DNA of 64,000 bases, from NCBI GenBank assembly GCA_023897205.1, contig JAHWDD010000002.1, positions 4,774,001 to 4,838,000 of the forward strand, read 5' to 3'. The notes beneath the pieces were generated by a model. It ran no database searches and was not told the DNA's origin. It saw nothing but the letters and a program-made list of their open reading frames with translations. The DNA comes from Exophiala sp. HKRS030. Taxonomy: Eukaryota > Ascomycota > Eurotiomycetes > Chaetothyriales > Herpotrichiellaceae. Numbering within the stretch: the stretch's first letter is position 1; every line of letters starts with the position of its first letter. The translations under genes were made by a program, and so were the position numbers. This document shows, one piece after another, positions 43,758 to 55,986 of this stretch.

Positions 43758-45062
43758 TCAGTTAGGTCGTCTGAGTGGATGGCCTCCCTCTCTAGGTCCT
43801 GCTTGTCCCGCATCTGAAGCTATAACATGTCCTCCAGTACCCATACCTGTCGCATAATTTCCTCCCATAAGAGACGCTTGAAACATACCGAAACTCCAGC
43901 TTCCACCGCTTGTTGGCGACAACTCTTCTTCCACTTGTGGTCCTATCTCACAATTCGTGTCTACAGAGCCCGACTGCTTCTCTGTCTGCCAGAGCACCCC
44001 ATTGCCATTAGTTACCCGGTCGGAAGAAAAGGATAGTGTCCGTGATGGATGATCAACACCATCACTGTCAACTCGATCAATGCCACAAACGCCATCACCA
44101 TTACACATGATACTGCAATCTGTCTCATGACTCAACGTTCGATAGAAATCGCTCTGGTCGTTGGTCAAGACAACATCCCCAACACTGGTCCAATCCTGAG
44201 ACAGATGCCGCACATGAAGAGGAGAACTACTCGCTGTCGTCGGTGCTGGAGAGACCAGCTCATTCACAGCATCGACAGTAGTTGAGCTCTCAGCTCGCAA
44301 AGAGGTTTCTGGATCATGCCTCGGATAACTTGAGTGGTGTTTGAGCAAATGATTAATATAGTTACCCAGGTTTCTAAATCCCTTCTTGGTGCAGTCAGGT
44401 AAAGGACAGACGTACACTTGACCAGGAGGAGCTTTGCCTTTTTGATGTCGCCATGGACTACGGGAATTGCTCCGACTGCTAGTGTAAATGATTGAGGGCG
44501 TCACTGGATACGACTGACCAGGCTGATCGGGAGTTCTGACTTGGTGTGGATAATTACCAGAGGGTGTGGTTTGAAAAGGTATGTGATTTATTTTGTTCCC
44601 AGCACTGAAACCAGGACTCAATCCTGCGTTCCACGAAGACCCCGAATGAGGTCGTGAGTGACTATCGATCGAAGCCATGAATGACAAATGCTCATTCAAG
44701 GCTTTGATCAATTCAACCTGAAGTGCCTCGAAACGAGTGTCTCGTCGAAGATTGACCACAGACTCCCAAAGTGACTGTGGCATGTCTTCCCAGATGTTGC
44801 AATGCCAGTGCAGCATGGTGTATGCGATTTCCGAATTTCGCAGGAAGCGCAATGCTCTCCAACATTCATATGGTAATTGAAGGTAAGCGTGAATTTGTCT
44901 GCAACAATTGGGGAATTGTTCATGGCGTATAATGGGTAAAAGGATTTCTTGTACCGCGTTGTTCTGGTTGACATGATCCTGATGTTCAAGCTGAATGCTA
45001 TTGTCGACAAAGCAAGGTACAGTGTAAGCAGTATTGACATCTGCCTTCCAGGGAAGGTCCAT
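43758..45062 (-). CDS. Single C2H2 zinc-finger-like protein B
   Basis: Single ORF of 434 residues from ATG 45062. Residues 35-130 are helical (QEILLPIIRHEQFPNCCRQI, then CNIWEDMPQSLWESVVNLRR). One zinc-finger-like motif lies at residues 219-243, C-x4-C-x13-H-x3-H (CPLPDCTKKGFRNLGNYINH), preceded by VYV and followed by SSYPRHDPETSLRAE. The C-terminal half is Ser/Thr/Gly-rich and disordered. The layout and finger match protein A at 38511-39545 on the same strand. The ORF ends in a low-information Gly/Arg-rich tail, so the exact C-terminus could be affected by an unrecognised intron or missing base. Possibly a transcriptional regulator; not assigned. Confidence 0.7.
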   Translation of the reverse strand: MDLPWKADVNTAYTVPCFVDNSIQLEHQDHVNQNNAVQEILLPIIRHEQFPNCCRQIHAYLQLPYECWRALRFLRNSEIAYTMLHWHCNIWEDMPQSLWESVVNLRRDTRFEALQVELIKALNEHLSFMASIDSHSRPHSGSSWNAGLSPGFSAGNKINHIPFQTTPSGNYPHQVRTPDQPGQSYPVTPSIIYTSSRSNSRSPWRHQKGKAPPGQVYVCPLPDCTKKGFRNLGNYINHLLKHHSSYPRHDPETSLRAESSTTVDAVNELVSPAPTTASSSPLHVRHLSQDWTSVGDVVLTNDQSDFYRTLSHETDCSIMCNGDGVCGIDRVDSDGVDHPSRTLSFSSDRVTNGNGVLWQTEKQSGSVDTNCEIGPQVEEELSPTSGGSWSFGMFQASLMGGNYATGMGTGGHVIASDAGQAGPREGGHPLRRPN

Positions 45063-45906
45063 TTTGGGGTCGAAACGAAGTGAATATTATGGAAATGCCG
45101 TTTTTTTCTGCCAGGGAAAGAAAGAAATGAGGGCAAATCTAGTAACGATATAAAATGAAATAGGCTGCCACGACCAAAGCGAAGCAGCCTAATGAGAAAT
45201 AAAACCCTGATACCTGAGGGTTGCCTTGTGATGAGATACAAAGAGGTGCAAAGATGGCAACTTTGTCGAAGTGAATAAAAGTGTCAAGTGGATGAAATGA
45301 GGCTAGCGAGAGAAGCCAGAGAATGAAACTTGCGAATTGTAAATTGAAGATGAAAAAAGAGAATACCGGCTATTGTGATGATTTACACGCACGAAGCGAA
45401 GAAGATGATATAGCAAGGCGAGGAGTAAGAGGGAGTCATAGTCGATTATGTATGCCAGATCCCATGAGCGAACCATAGGATGAGGATTGATGGGCTTTAC
45501 TACGAAACGTCGTCTGTGCTTCTGCCTTTTGCGACTACGACTGGTCTCACTGGTCTGGTCAAGGGAACTAAGCCTTCCAGCCTTTCTGCCTAGTTTGGCT
45601 GCTATTGATCTGTAATTAGTTAGCAAAGAAATAGCATCCAACCATCCAACCATCCAACCAACCATGCAGTTGCCTTTTTTTCATTTCGAGAATAGGATAG
45701 TAACCCGATCCTCTGAAATCGTGGCTTCGTCGCAATTATGCACATTGGTGCGAGGCTGCTGTTGCGTCGTGTCGTGTTCTGCTGTCTGCCGCGGAGTCAT
45801 GTCCTGTCAAGGCATAGCATAGCATGGCATGGTAAGGCATGGTAAGGCATGCATGGTATGTGGAATGTCACGTCAACAGTTGAGTTTTACAAAAGGTACC
45901 CTCCCT

Positions 45907-45934
45907 CCCCCCCCCCCCCCCACACACACACACC
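45907..45934. repeat. Poly-C run joined to CA repeat
   Basis: About 15 C followed directly by seven CA units. The length is likely unstable in sequencing. Confidence 0.9.
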
Positions 45935-46228
45935 TATACACACACTCTCTATCTGTATCTGTGTCTGTGTCCCGCGACCCATGCTACCACCCACGTAACA
46001 ATTAACCCACATCTCCTCTCTTTCCCCTGGTCTTCTGCGATGCAAAAAGGGCGAGGAAAAAGTGCCATGTGGCTCGAAACGAACCAAGCCCCCGGGGAGA
46101 AGGGAGAATTGATATCCCGAAGGAGGGAAACAACAATGCACCCAGCGAATAAGGCGAAGCGAAGCGATGGAAAGCAATGCAAAGCGAAGCGGATGTGACG
46201 AGCTAGATAGTTGATGGAGGGTACAGCC

Positions 46229-46305
46229 CTATGCACTATGCACTATGCACTATGCCTGTGGCCTGTGGCCGATGGGCCAACGGCACATGGGACATGGGAC
46301 ATGGG
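46229..46305. repeat. Adjacent 7-bp tandem repeats
   Basis: CTATGCA occurs four times at 46229-46256 (last unit imperfect), CTGTGGC twice near 46256-46269, and ACATGGG three times at 46285-46305. All three have a period of seven. Confidence 0.9.
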
Positions 46306-47055
46306 AGCGGTCTCCTAGGTACGGGATACGGGGATATGAGAGTCGGAGGACCTGAAAAGGGCACGTCGAGCCGTGAGAACGGTTGTCGACGTCGAGGATT
46401 CCTGGGAGTTCTTGGCTGGTTAGATGAGGGGCTGTGCACCACTAACCACCAGAACCACCACCACCACAAAAGACACACGTGGTTAGGCGAGGGCTCTCTG
46501 AGAAGCCAGAGTGTTCCGAGAACTCGGATCTGCCGAACTAACTACCTTAGTTAGTTCCTTTCTTACTGCACGCTGGGTTTGTTTCTGTCTGGTCTGGGCT
46601 GGGAGAACCACTTTATGGATGTCTGGCCAGGGGAGCGGGGGGGCCAGGGGCCAAAGGCAAATTCAAGCCGAGAATGAACGTGCGCCTACATAACTACATA
46701 TCTACAGAGTGGTTTGAGAGCCTTAACGAGCCTGAGGGGCCTGAGGGGCCTACATGCCTGCCCTGGCCCCAATCCCCTTCGACGCCTAAGGATCCCTCTA
46801 TCCCTTACTCCAGATAGATATCGGAACTTTGTCTCTTTAGTTAGTTATTGGGGGTTGGGTTGAGTAAGCCTGCAAGGCATACTCCGTCCTTCGTGCTTCG
46901 TACCCTACCCTGGGGAAGACCCAAATTTGGCATGGTACGGCGAACTGCGAACTGCCCTAGTTACAAGAACGATTTGTGGATCCCGGTTGGCTGGTAGGTC
47001 GGTGGGATGGCTTTGGCTGCTGGAGAGGTGAGAAGGAGGTGAGAAGGAGGGAGCA

Positions 47056-47114
47056 GGGGAGGAGGGGAGGAGGGGAGGAGGGGAGGAGGGGAGGAGGGGA
47101 GGAGGGGAGGGAGG
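47056..47114 (+). repeat. 8-bp G-rich tandem array
   Basis: GGGGAGGA is repeated about seven times on the plus strand, with a degenerate end (GGGAGGGAGGG). The regular G-tracts could form G-quadruplexes on this strand. Confidence 0.9.
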
Positions 47115-47749
47115 GACTTGTTGGTATTGAAGCCTATAGGCAAGGTGTCGTGCGTGGATTCGTGGATTCGTGGATGGTCTTTCTCTATGTACAGTAATCT
47201 GCTCTAACTAACTACCTAACTAACTGACTAGTTAGTTGGTCAACCAACCTACTACCGAGGGCCCGGGGACCCCTTGATACCGATCTCATATCATCCAGTG
47301 AGATCATCGATATGTATACCAGTGAGCAAGGAAACCTGGGCTCCGTGTATGCCACCATGCCACCACCGCTAATCCCGGGAGACTGGATAGGATCTGGTAG
47401 TCAGACTCGCCGATGTCACGAACCGGTGCTGTTCTGCGAGTTCTGGATAGGATAACATATACAATCCCAGACTCTTGATTACCAAATAACTAGCTAATCC
47501 TGCCCGTGGCAGTTGTAGTCATGACTAGGTTTCGTCGAAGTGGGGATAGGTATGGGGACAGATTTTTCACGTGGTTGTGAACTTGTGACTCTAACTTTAG
47601 GATCGTCTCTGACGACTCCGTAGTACTCCGTAGTAGTCCGTAGAGATGCACGGATGGACAAACGGATCACAGCCGAGAAGGGAAAGTGTCAAAAGGACAG
47701 GAAGATTTATACGCGGCGGGTTGATTTAGTTAGTGGGGCTAATGGGATG

Positions 47750-47784
47750 GGTCATGGGTCATGGGTCATGGTTCGTGGTTCGTG
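47750..47784. repeat. 7-bp tandem repeat, two unit types
   Basis: GGTCATG three times, then GTTCGTG twice, in the same seven-base register. Confidence 0.9.
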
Positions 47785-49321
47785 GATGGTATGTACATAT
47801 GCACAGGATTCTTCCTTGGGTGAGTGCTAGTTAGGACTAGGTGCTAGGTGCCGGGTAATAGAGGATAGGTGGCATGTTAGCCCGGTTTTTCATCTGTGTT
47901 TCAATCATATATGCAATGTGCACATACCTGCTGACATGCCGAGAGCGCAGGGTAGGATGGTACTTATTGATGTGTTGAACATGCGCCACCGACTTGGCTA
48001 GATTACTGTATAAACACGTTGTATCGATATGCGGTAATTAACTAGGTACATAAATTCCCCCTTGGTCGAGTATACCGATTTTACTATATAGTATGAATTA
48101 CGCATGTATCGTAAATTGATATACGGAAGAGTAGTACATACCTAACTAGACTCGTAGCTGTAAAATCAAGCATATTGAAAAGGCATTCAGGCAATCAGGT
48201 ACTCAGGTACCACGCTCTTCCCAGTCGGTGTTTGAACTCGGCAACCCAGAACATGTGGAGACTTTTTCGATCCGTGAAAGTCGTGGAAGTCGTGGAAGTC
48301 ATGGAAGCCCTAGATCGCAGGCAAGAAACTTGGCATTGGCAGGACTCCCTGCATACAGACGGAGTACAAGGATGTGGGAAAAGGCAACAAGGAACAAGAG
48401 AAACGAAACGGCGAGACCGGGAGTGAGTCGCGAATCGAGAGCCTGTCGAAGCCTTACGAATCAGGCAAACGTTTGACTCTGGAAATAACATACAGACAGC
48501 CTACAGGTATGCTAGTTACTGGGAGGCAACAGGGTTGATTTCAAGGCAGTGGGAATGGCGAGGGAAAGGCTTGGCAAGGTAATGGTAAGGCAAAGCAGGG
48601 TTACATAGACCAGGTATGTAGGTGAGTATCTGGGTAGTCGTTCATGAGGGTAGTGGATAGATATTACAGGGTTAGAGTTCAGGGAAATAAATATCAAAAG
48701 CACTTTCTGCAATGCGCCGGTAGCAAGCAATGGAAGACGTTGCTCTAGTCGCACTGACTTGGCAGGAAGCGACTGACTACATAGGTACATACAACGCAAA
48801 GTGTAGGATGAATGTATCACCGTAAGTAAATACGAAGTCATGTATTCTGCCATACCTTGAGACCTATAGATATCTATGGAATTTACCAGGGTACTCGTGG
48901 ATACTTTGTATTACTTGATATGCTAACCGGTAAGAAACTTACTGTACTTGTAGAACTGTGGCTTTGCGGCCTATGCCCTTTTGGGTGTGGCTGATGGGAT
49001 GATATCAACGTGCATCTGTCTCTAAGCCAATCCATACAATCCATGGCATCGGCGCCTTAGTACTTACAGTAACCTATCTTCTTCGACATAGAGATGTATA
49101 CACGTCTGCAATCCTTCCATGTACACACAAGGGTCACGCACACACCTATGCACTATGCACGTGCAGTAAAGTGGGTGTCAAATTTCGAGAAACTGTTGAC
49201 GATGACCTTACACGCCCCGAATGCTACCTATCTACATACCTACCTACCGCTGGAGTCATTTGGCAAGAGAAGCGCATTCCCTTCCATCCTGGCCTCCCTG
49301 AACACCTCGGCTCTCATTCCG

Positions 49322-49357
<36 letters not shown>
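49322..49357. repeat. (TCA)12 microsatellite
   Basis: Twelve perfect TCA units in gene-free DNA. Confidence 0.95.
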
Positions 49358-50629
49358 GGAGCAAAACCTCGTCCAAGGCCCCAACTGGCTGCCTGACCAG
49401 GCAACGGACGTGCATCCCGAATTCCTTGATATAATCTATTTTTCGCCTGCTACTTTCGCTTCGCGCCTCTATCCGTTTTCAGGGTGGTTTATCCGCGTAC
49501 GGGGTTCTAACTAGTTAACTGCCTAGTCTGACTAGGACTCGCATGTGGCCTGTGGCGTGTCAATTGTCGATTGTCGAAACTCGATTATCTGTTTGAACCA
49601 TGGTTATCTTACTTAGTACAAGCATCGCCAACTAACTAGTAACTAGTGGCGGCGAGAGCGACGGTTGTTAATAGTGGTGATGGTTATTATTGTCACCAGT
49701 AGTCCATCCCATTCTCATCCTCATCCTCATTCCCACTCCCATTCCCATTCCCAAATCCAATCGGAATCCCATATCCCACCCTACTCTACCCTCACCACTG
49801 GGCCCCAGACCCCCGAAAAAGGGGGCCAAGGCCAAAGAAAAGCCACAGCTACTCCGTATGTATATGTATACCTTCAAGATTAGAACAGCAAGCGCTCAGC
49901 GTCATAGTGGCTTGTCGTTTCTCACCTTTACTTTCTACCTTGTTTCCCCAGGTCAACCAAGGTCAACCAAGTCATAGTCGTCTGTACCGTACCATAAATC
50001 TAATTCAAGCTATATTTATCACGCGAACATGGCAAAGGTAAAACACGAGCACAAAAGACAGGGGAGAGCCACGCCAAGTCTTGTTAATCGAGTCCAGTCA
50101 AGTCGAGCCGAGTCCGTGTGCGAGTCCGTGTCCGTGTCAAAAGTCGCACAAAAGGGTCCTTTTGGAGAGGTTTCTGCTCGTCGGCAAGACTACCTACCTA
50201 CTAAACGCGGCCACCACGTCATCACACCACACCCATCTATCTGTCTAACCTTAGGTAGGTATTAACAAGGGACGTTTAATATACATACCTACGGAGTACA
50301 TATATCAAGGGCACTAACTCTGTTAACATGCCAACACGGAAGGTTACTAGTTATGTACATACCTAGTGAGTTCGTTACCTAGGGAGTTAGGTAGGTACTT
50401 GGGTAAGAGTCAGTTAACTGGTTCGTTACTTAGGTACTTGGGTAAGGAGAAAAAGGGCAAAGCGGCGTCGCCTGTTGCCTAACCTCAGCACGCATCAGTC
50501 AGGGTACTCCATACAGTACATACTGGACATACTTCTACCAGAAGCGGTGCTTTGAAACGCAGTGGCACTGGCAACTAAATACCTGGGTACTGGCACAGAG
50601 ACTCGAGAGGGTACCTAGTTATGTAAATA

Positions 50630-50678
50630 GGACGAAGGACGAAGGACGAAGGACGAAGGACGAAGGACGAAGGACGAA
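50630..50678. repeat. 7-bp tandem repeat GGACGAA x7
   Basis: Seven perfect copies of GGACGAA head to tail. Confidence 0.95.
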
Positions 50679-51237
50679 GAGCCGAGGCGTCTATTTACTG
50701 TAACTTGTCACTTGATTAGTTGGCGCACGGTTGTTTCTGATGCAAGACATTGACATTATGGGGAGTTTTACTTGGTAGGTTAGGTAGGCACCTGGTAGGT
50801 ACATACTGCTGACCTGTGTGAATATTAAGGCCACCATATCACGTGGTCCACATCAATTAAAGCCAGAGAGTGTCAGAATATCCCACCACGCACGCACACG
50901 TATAGTCTTCATGTTTCATGCTCTAACAGAATCCTTTTCCTAATTCTCTCCCTCTTCCTCATTCAACTCTTACAAGAGAGAATGATAGTTGCATTATAAT
51001 CAATAGCCAATTAATCTCTTGGCTCCGCCCTGCGGTCTACACCAACACAGTTGGTCACTTGATAACGCCATGAGCTTCATACAGTCAACTGACTCCCTCA
51101 GTTTTGCGACGTGGTACCGATCAACGACAACCAACGCATGACATAGAGCAGAAATGAGCCTATCTTGTCATCTTCTATGGCTTCAACTTGGATATCAAAT
51201 CCTCCCGGCATTTCCTCTTCCCTTTCCTTCTCAAAGA

Positions 51238-53703
51238 TCACGGTAATTGAGCCGTATAGAATGTGGTCGCATCACTAACCAGACCCGACACGTCTGGCAG
51301 TTGACTTTGCTCGAGGGAAGCCATGAGCTCCATTTGTTGTTGTTGACTCAAAGTCTGCATTTGATGTTGAGTAGGATATGTTTGATGTGTATAACGTGAA
51401 TATTCATGCCCAAAAGGTGCCAAATATGGTAGATCGTCATAGTTCATGTCAGGTGACCCCGTGATCCCTGGAAGAATTCCGGGCATCAATGGAGCAGATG
51501 TCCATGGTGTCGGACCCTGCGTCGTGGTAGAAAGATACCCTCCAATATTGTTAGGATCAAAAATCGGAAGGCTATAATGTAACGCTTGTGATTGAATGTT
51601 TAATTGTGGTACAGTTGTGGTCAAGTATTGACCTTCCAAAGACTGGGCTTGACTCGAAGACTTGAGCATAGTATTGGCGTAGAGTTGGTTGCCTGATTCC
51701 GTGTATGGATTTGGCGCATTCTGAAACCCTTGATTGGTATAGGTTGTGTGGATAGACTGTGGTGATTGTGCTCCAAACAAAGATGTGTTGGCGGTACTTG
51801 CCGGACTATTGGCAAATTGTGACGCCGAAGAACTGATGTCATGGTTGTTTGAAGAAACATAGTCAGATGTGGGAGACTCGACAATTTTGTCCGTCTCATA
51901 AGCTTTGAAACAACCTTGAACAAGATTGTCGTACAGCTGTTGTGCAGATCTGACGCCTGGCCACCGATCTGCACACAAGTCAATGGCTTTCAGAGCATCC
52001 CGAACATGTGCTTGAACCTCTTCCAAAGGATGTTGTTGGCGGATGCCCGGGTATGAAAGACACCACAGTACCGTGTTGAGAGCCATGAAGATGGCCTGAG
52101 TGAAAATCCAGGTAATATCAATGAGTTGAGCCTCCACTTGTCGCTTCTGCATTTGAATATTGAAAACGGCAGCGGCATAGCATTTCTGAGCGGCGTCGAA
52201 TGATGGGGTAGGAATCTGAGGAGAAGGACGATACATGAAAACAATCATTGTATTTTTCCGTCCGATGAACCATGTTTCGCTCAATCCACTGCCCTCGTCA
52301 TTCTTGGGACAGTCACGAACCCAAGAATCAATTTTCTGAAGCATGTCGTGAAACCAAGGATCAGAGTCATGAACAGGACTTTCTCGCTTCTTGAGATATA
52401 GGGTCCTTCGGATCTCGGCCTGCAACAATCTCATCTTGAAGAAGTGTATTGAGATGCATTTTTTCATGACAGGATGATGTCCGGGTAAAAGTCCTTCTGG
52501 CGTGATGAATCGATCATCGCATAGTTCGAAAAAATTGACATTTATGTTGTCGACCGTGACGCCAAATGCACTAGGCCTTCCAAGACTGTGGGAAAGACCG
52601 TACTCCATCGAAGTTATGCACCAAAAGAGGCGACGTCTCATATCTATCTCAAGGGGTTTGGCCGGATCCCCGAGGGCGGTCTCGTAATGGTTTCCTCCTC
52701 ACATAGACCTAATTCCTGGCAGAGTTTGGTAGCAATTCCCACCACCCAGTATGCCGCTGTCCTGGTCGGGGTGAGTAAGGAATACTGGGCTATCAATGCG
52801 AAACACTGCAAGGTGGATAAGTCGTGTTTCTGGACGGCGCCGGCCAAATAGAGTAGTGCCGCAAGATAGTAGCTATCTGCAAGACCTGCGTATTGAGTAT
52901 CGAGTTTCTGCATACTGATGGCGACGACCAGGCGGACTTGGAAGTTCAGGGTAGGGTCTTCGGATCCATCGTAGACGGCTTGAAGATCTCGGCGAAATGA
53001 TGGTTCGTGGAGGAGAGGAAGCATGTATTGAGCCTTGACCATGTAGATCTCAACAAGTCTGTCCATTAACTCGCGATTGGGGAGATCGGGTGCGGCGACG
53101 GAGCTGATGAGTGGATATACCTTTGATGTTGGCTTCTCACTCTCGGCGTCAAATTTCTGTTTGATTTCCTGAGCGGCATCATGGGGAACGACATCTTTGA
53201 TGGTGCGCCTGGTTGAGTTCTGCTTTGCGAATTCCATGACAAAGCGGGTAATGGCGATACCACTAGAAGGACCAAGGAAACGAGGCTGATCATGTTCTGT
53301 GAATTTGACCAACCCAGCACCTCGAGCCATAGCCTCGTGATCGACTTCATGATCCTCCTCCTTTTCGAGTGCTTTGAGCTCGTTGTTTAATCGTCGGACG
53401 GTTTCTTGCAAGGATGTGATGTAAGTGCGAGGAATGGTTCTATTCTTGGCCGAGTCGTAATACTCGCAGTGGGCATTACTGCGATCGCAAGGTTCGCATC
53501 TGGGTAAGGCAGCATCGCATCGAGTCTTTCTCTGTAGACGAAATGGGTCAACACGTTTCGAAGGCGGGGGAAGAAAGAACAGTGTATTATGTCAAGCGTA
53601 CCTGTCTGCAGCGAACACATGCAGTTACAGTATGATGTACCCTGTCGTGAGGTTTGGCTGGGTCAGGAGAGTCGGCCATGCTTGCGTTGTCATCTTCTGT
53701 CAT
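51238..53703 (-). CDS. Zn2Cys6 fungal-specific transcription factor (two exons, one frame break)
   Basis: Exon 1 is 53703-53602 (start MTEDDNASMADSPDPAKP) and exon 2 is 53531-51238. The 70-nt intron (GTACGC...CTACAG) splits the zinc cluster. The binuclear cluster is C29-x2-C32-x6-C39-x6-C46-x2-C49-x6-C56 (CVRCRQRKTRCDAALPRCEP), followed by a linker/dimerisation segment (NRTIPRTYITSLQETVRRLN). The fungal transcription factor homology domain follows (LMDRLVEIYMVKAQYMLPLL, then AYWVVGIATKLCQELGLCEE). There the frame ends at TAG: one extra base in the GGGG run 52653-52656 (plus) restores NPLEIDMRRRLFWCITSMEY, the conserved block. The C-terminus is Gln/Ser-rich. Corrected length 798 residues. Nuclear regulator, targets unknown. 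It is divergent from the second Zn2Cys6 gene. Confidence 0.88.
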
Positions 53704-55986
53704 CAAGGTGGCTGACAATGGTCTGTACCAACCGTGGTCAGGAGAGGTGGCGCAACAGGATCATAGGTCATTATATGTATACAGAGGCGAGAAAGGAATA
53801 GAGGTCATTGTGGCCGAAACCTGTTGCGCATGTGGTGTTGAATGTGGTCGAGGTAGACGGTGGTGGTTGTGGGTGTGGATTTGGGTGTGGATGTGGTGGT
53901 CTGGCGCACGGACTCGACGCTGTCATTGGTTCATACGGAGGAGAGGTCGTTTGGCAGGAGCGATCAAGACGGGGCGCTTCGGGCTTGTGGTTGGACTGCG
54001 ACTCGAGGCTCCTTCCTCAGAGTCTAAGGTGTCTACGAAGGACGGAGAAGGTAGGTACTACCTAGGTGATGGGTAGTAGGCAACAGGTACTAGGTTAGGG
54101 GTCAATGGGGCATCGTGTGGAACAAAGGAACAAAGTTTGGGTTGTAGGAATATTTCCTCCTTAGTCGTCGATCACTAAGTCACCATGTTCCAGCACCTGA
54201 GCAGTGGTAATCCGTTAGGCTATCTAGAATGGTTTGTTCCCTAAGTCTAGGACAGATTCCTGGGCACGCAGCTGAAGGATGTTGACCAGTAAGATGGAGT
54301 GCCGACCTGGTCCGAGAAGTGCCTGACTACGTGTGTCTATCAATTAGGCACCAAGGCTTGGGGTAAGTCAGAGGTCTACTTAGGCGAGGATGATGGGATC
54401 GTGGTGATTTAACGCGTATTGGAATCCTGTTGGTGGAAAATGGATGCAGCAGAGATCTGTAGAAAAGACGAGATTACCCCTGTGCAGCTCAAAGGTCGAG
54501 GGGCTGAGAAGGTGATGATTGAATTGTCAAGGTCACGCTTATGTGCTATGTGCTGTGTTAGGTTAGAGGTACTCCCTAAATACATCATCTCACGTACCCA
54601 AGGTATGAAGCTGAACATGAGTTCCTCCAGGGAGTTCAGGGCCAAGGCAAGGGGCTAGAGGGTCTCCAATGAGGGGCGGTGGATGATGCAATGCCACCCA
54701 AAGCATAAATGACGCCAGTCGCTCAAGGGCTGATAAGAGCATCGGGTTCGAGAATCAAAGGTCTGGTACAATCCCAGGGGTCCTGGCGCCTGAGGCCTGG
54801 AGGTTGGGGATTGGATAAGGGACTTTGATTAGTGGCCTGAGGCACTTGTCCTGAACTCCGGGTTAACCAACTACGGGGCAGAGTCCAGGCCTTGGGGCTT
54901 TGAACAAGCGTCGTGTGGATAGGACAAGTTAGTGGCTGAGGGCAATCCACCTGGAGGGGATCCCTAGGAACCCCAATGGGACGAGGGGCACCTAAGGGGC
55001 ATCTGGCACAATAGGCACCTAATAGGAGATGCCAACTAAGTCCTGTAGCTCCTTGAGCTAATTGACTAACTAGTAAGTTAGTTGACTTAGTATTGTAAAC
55101 TGCTTGGTAACCTCTGGGCAGGGCGTGGTTCTTCGGCACCTATTTTGGCTGGTTTGCGGCTGTCCCTTGGGCCCTGTTCCCCCGATCCCGGCACCTAACT
55201 AGTTAACTAGTTAGCTAGTGGTCTACCAATACGTGGCCCCGAATCCACAGTCTTCTCGAACTACCGACGACGACCTCTGAATATAGGCGCGCGTCATTCA
55301 GGTCAAAAGGAAGACAGACCATAGGCTTGGAGCCATGACCAGGACCTGGTTTACTAGTTAGTTCTGAACACGATCATTCTATCCTTTGTTGTCCAATAAA
55401 TGCCCAGTGGTTGTTCAACTTCTGGCCAGATGACTTCAGGTTGGAAGGTTAGGTGCTTGGGTGAAATTCCCCGATACGGGCCGTGAGTCTACGTTTCCGT
55501 CCAACTACGTGTCTCCGAGTTTGTTAACCAACTAAACTATGGGAGTAGTTAACTACCTAACTACTTAGTGGTAATACCTACTTAGCACTATCGTGTCGTC
55601 GTCCAACGTTCAAGCCCCTCACAACTTCATCTCAATAATTCATCCACCTTCATCCTCGAAATCTGACCTCCATCCAACTCTTTTGTCTTTCACGATATCA
55701 CTCACTCTTAGGTCGACAGGTATTCTAAGGTGAAAATTCGATCAACCATATCTTCCACTACTGGATAATAGACCTTTTGTGTATTTATCATACATTCTTG
55801 ATCAGGGCAATCAATATCAAAATATCAGCATTTCCCACACAAAGATACATTCCCCACCACTGCCGTGCGACCCACGTCAGAATTGGAACCAATGTCATCA
55901 AGACGATACCTGGCTATCCATCACTGACAGTTTGCTAACCTCCTCCTGACACCTCTTCTCCAGATCTCGGCTATAGTCTATTATCC
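53704..55986. promoter_or_regulatory. 2.3-kb divergent region between two Zn2Cys6 regulator genes
   Basis: Long shared upstream region of the two head-to-head transcription factor genes, hence likely rich in regulatory sites. It contains many TAACTAG/CTAGTTAG palindromic elements (55060-55225, 55530-55570). Long upstream regions with a CT-rich leader (near 55640-55980) are common for fungal regulators. The ORFs at 53654-54076 and 54723-55139 are low complexity and unsupported. Confidence 0.45.

Larger units (their letters stand above)
45063..51237. other. 6.2-kb gene-free region dense in simple repeats
   Basis: No gene is supported on either strand over the largest gap of the window. The DNA is a patchwork of simple sequence: a C-run with CA repeat (45907-45934), 7-bp tandem repeats (46229-46305, 47750-47784, 50630-50678), an 8-bp G-rich array (47056-47114), a TCA run (49322-49357), and frequent TAACTA/TTAGTTAGT and TACCTAGGTA motifs, with several TACGGAGTA/TACTCCGTA copies (47624, 49850, 50290). 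Short ORFs translate these repeats and are artefacts. The left end should include the promoter of protein B. Confidence 0.55.

Noticed and set aside
46961..47197. Complementary ORFs over the G-rich array
   Set aside because: Translations are pure repeat products (Pro/Ser or Gly/Arg) and reflect the octamer array only.
49094..49434. Plus ORFs with Ser or Ile runs
   Set aside because: They are translations of the TCA microsatellite.
54723..55139. 138-codon minus ORF in the divergent regulator spacer
   Set aside because: Pro/Leu-rich low-information sequence with no motif; repeated CTAGTTAG elements run through it.
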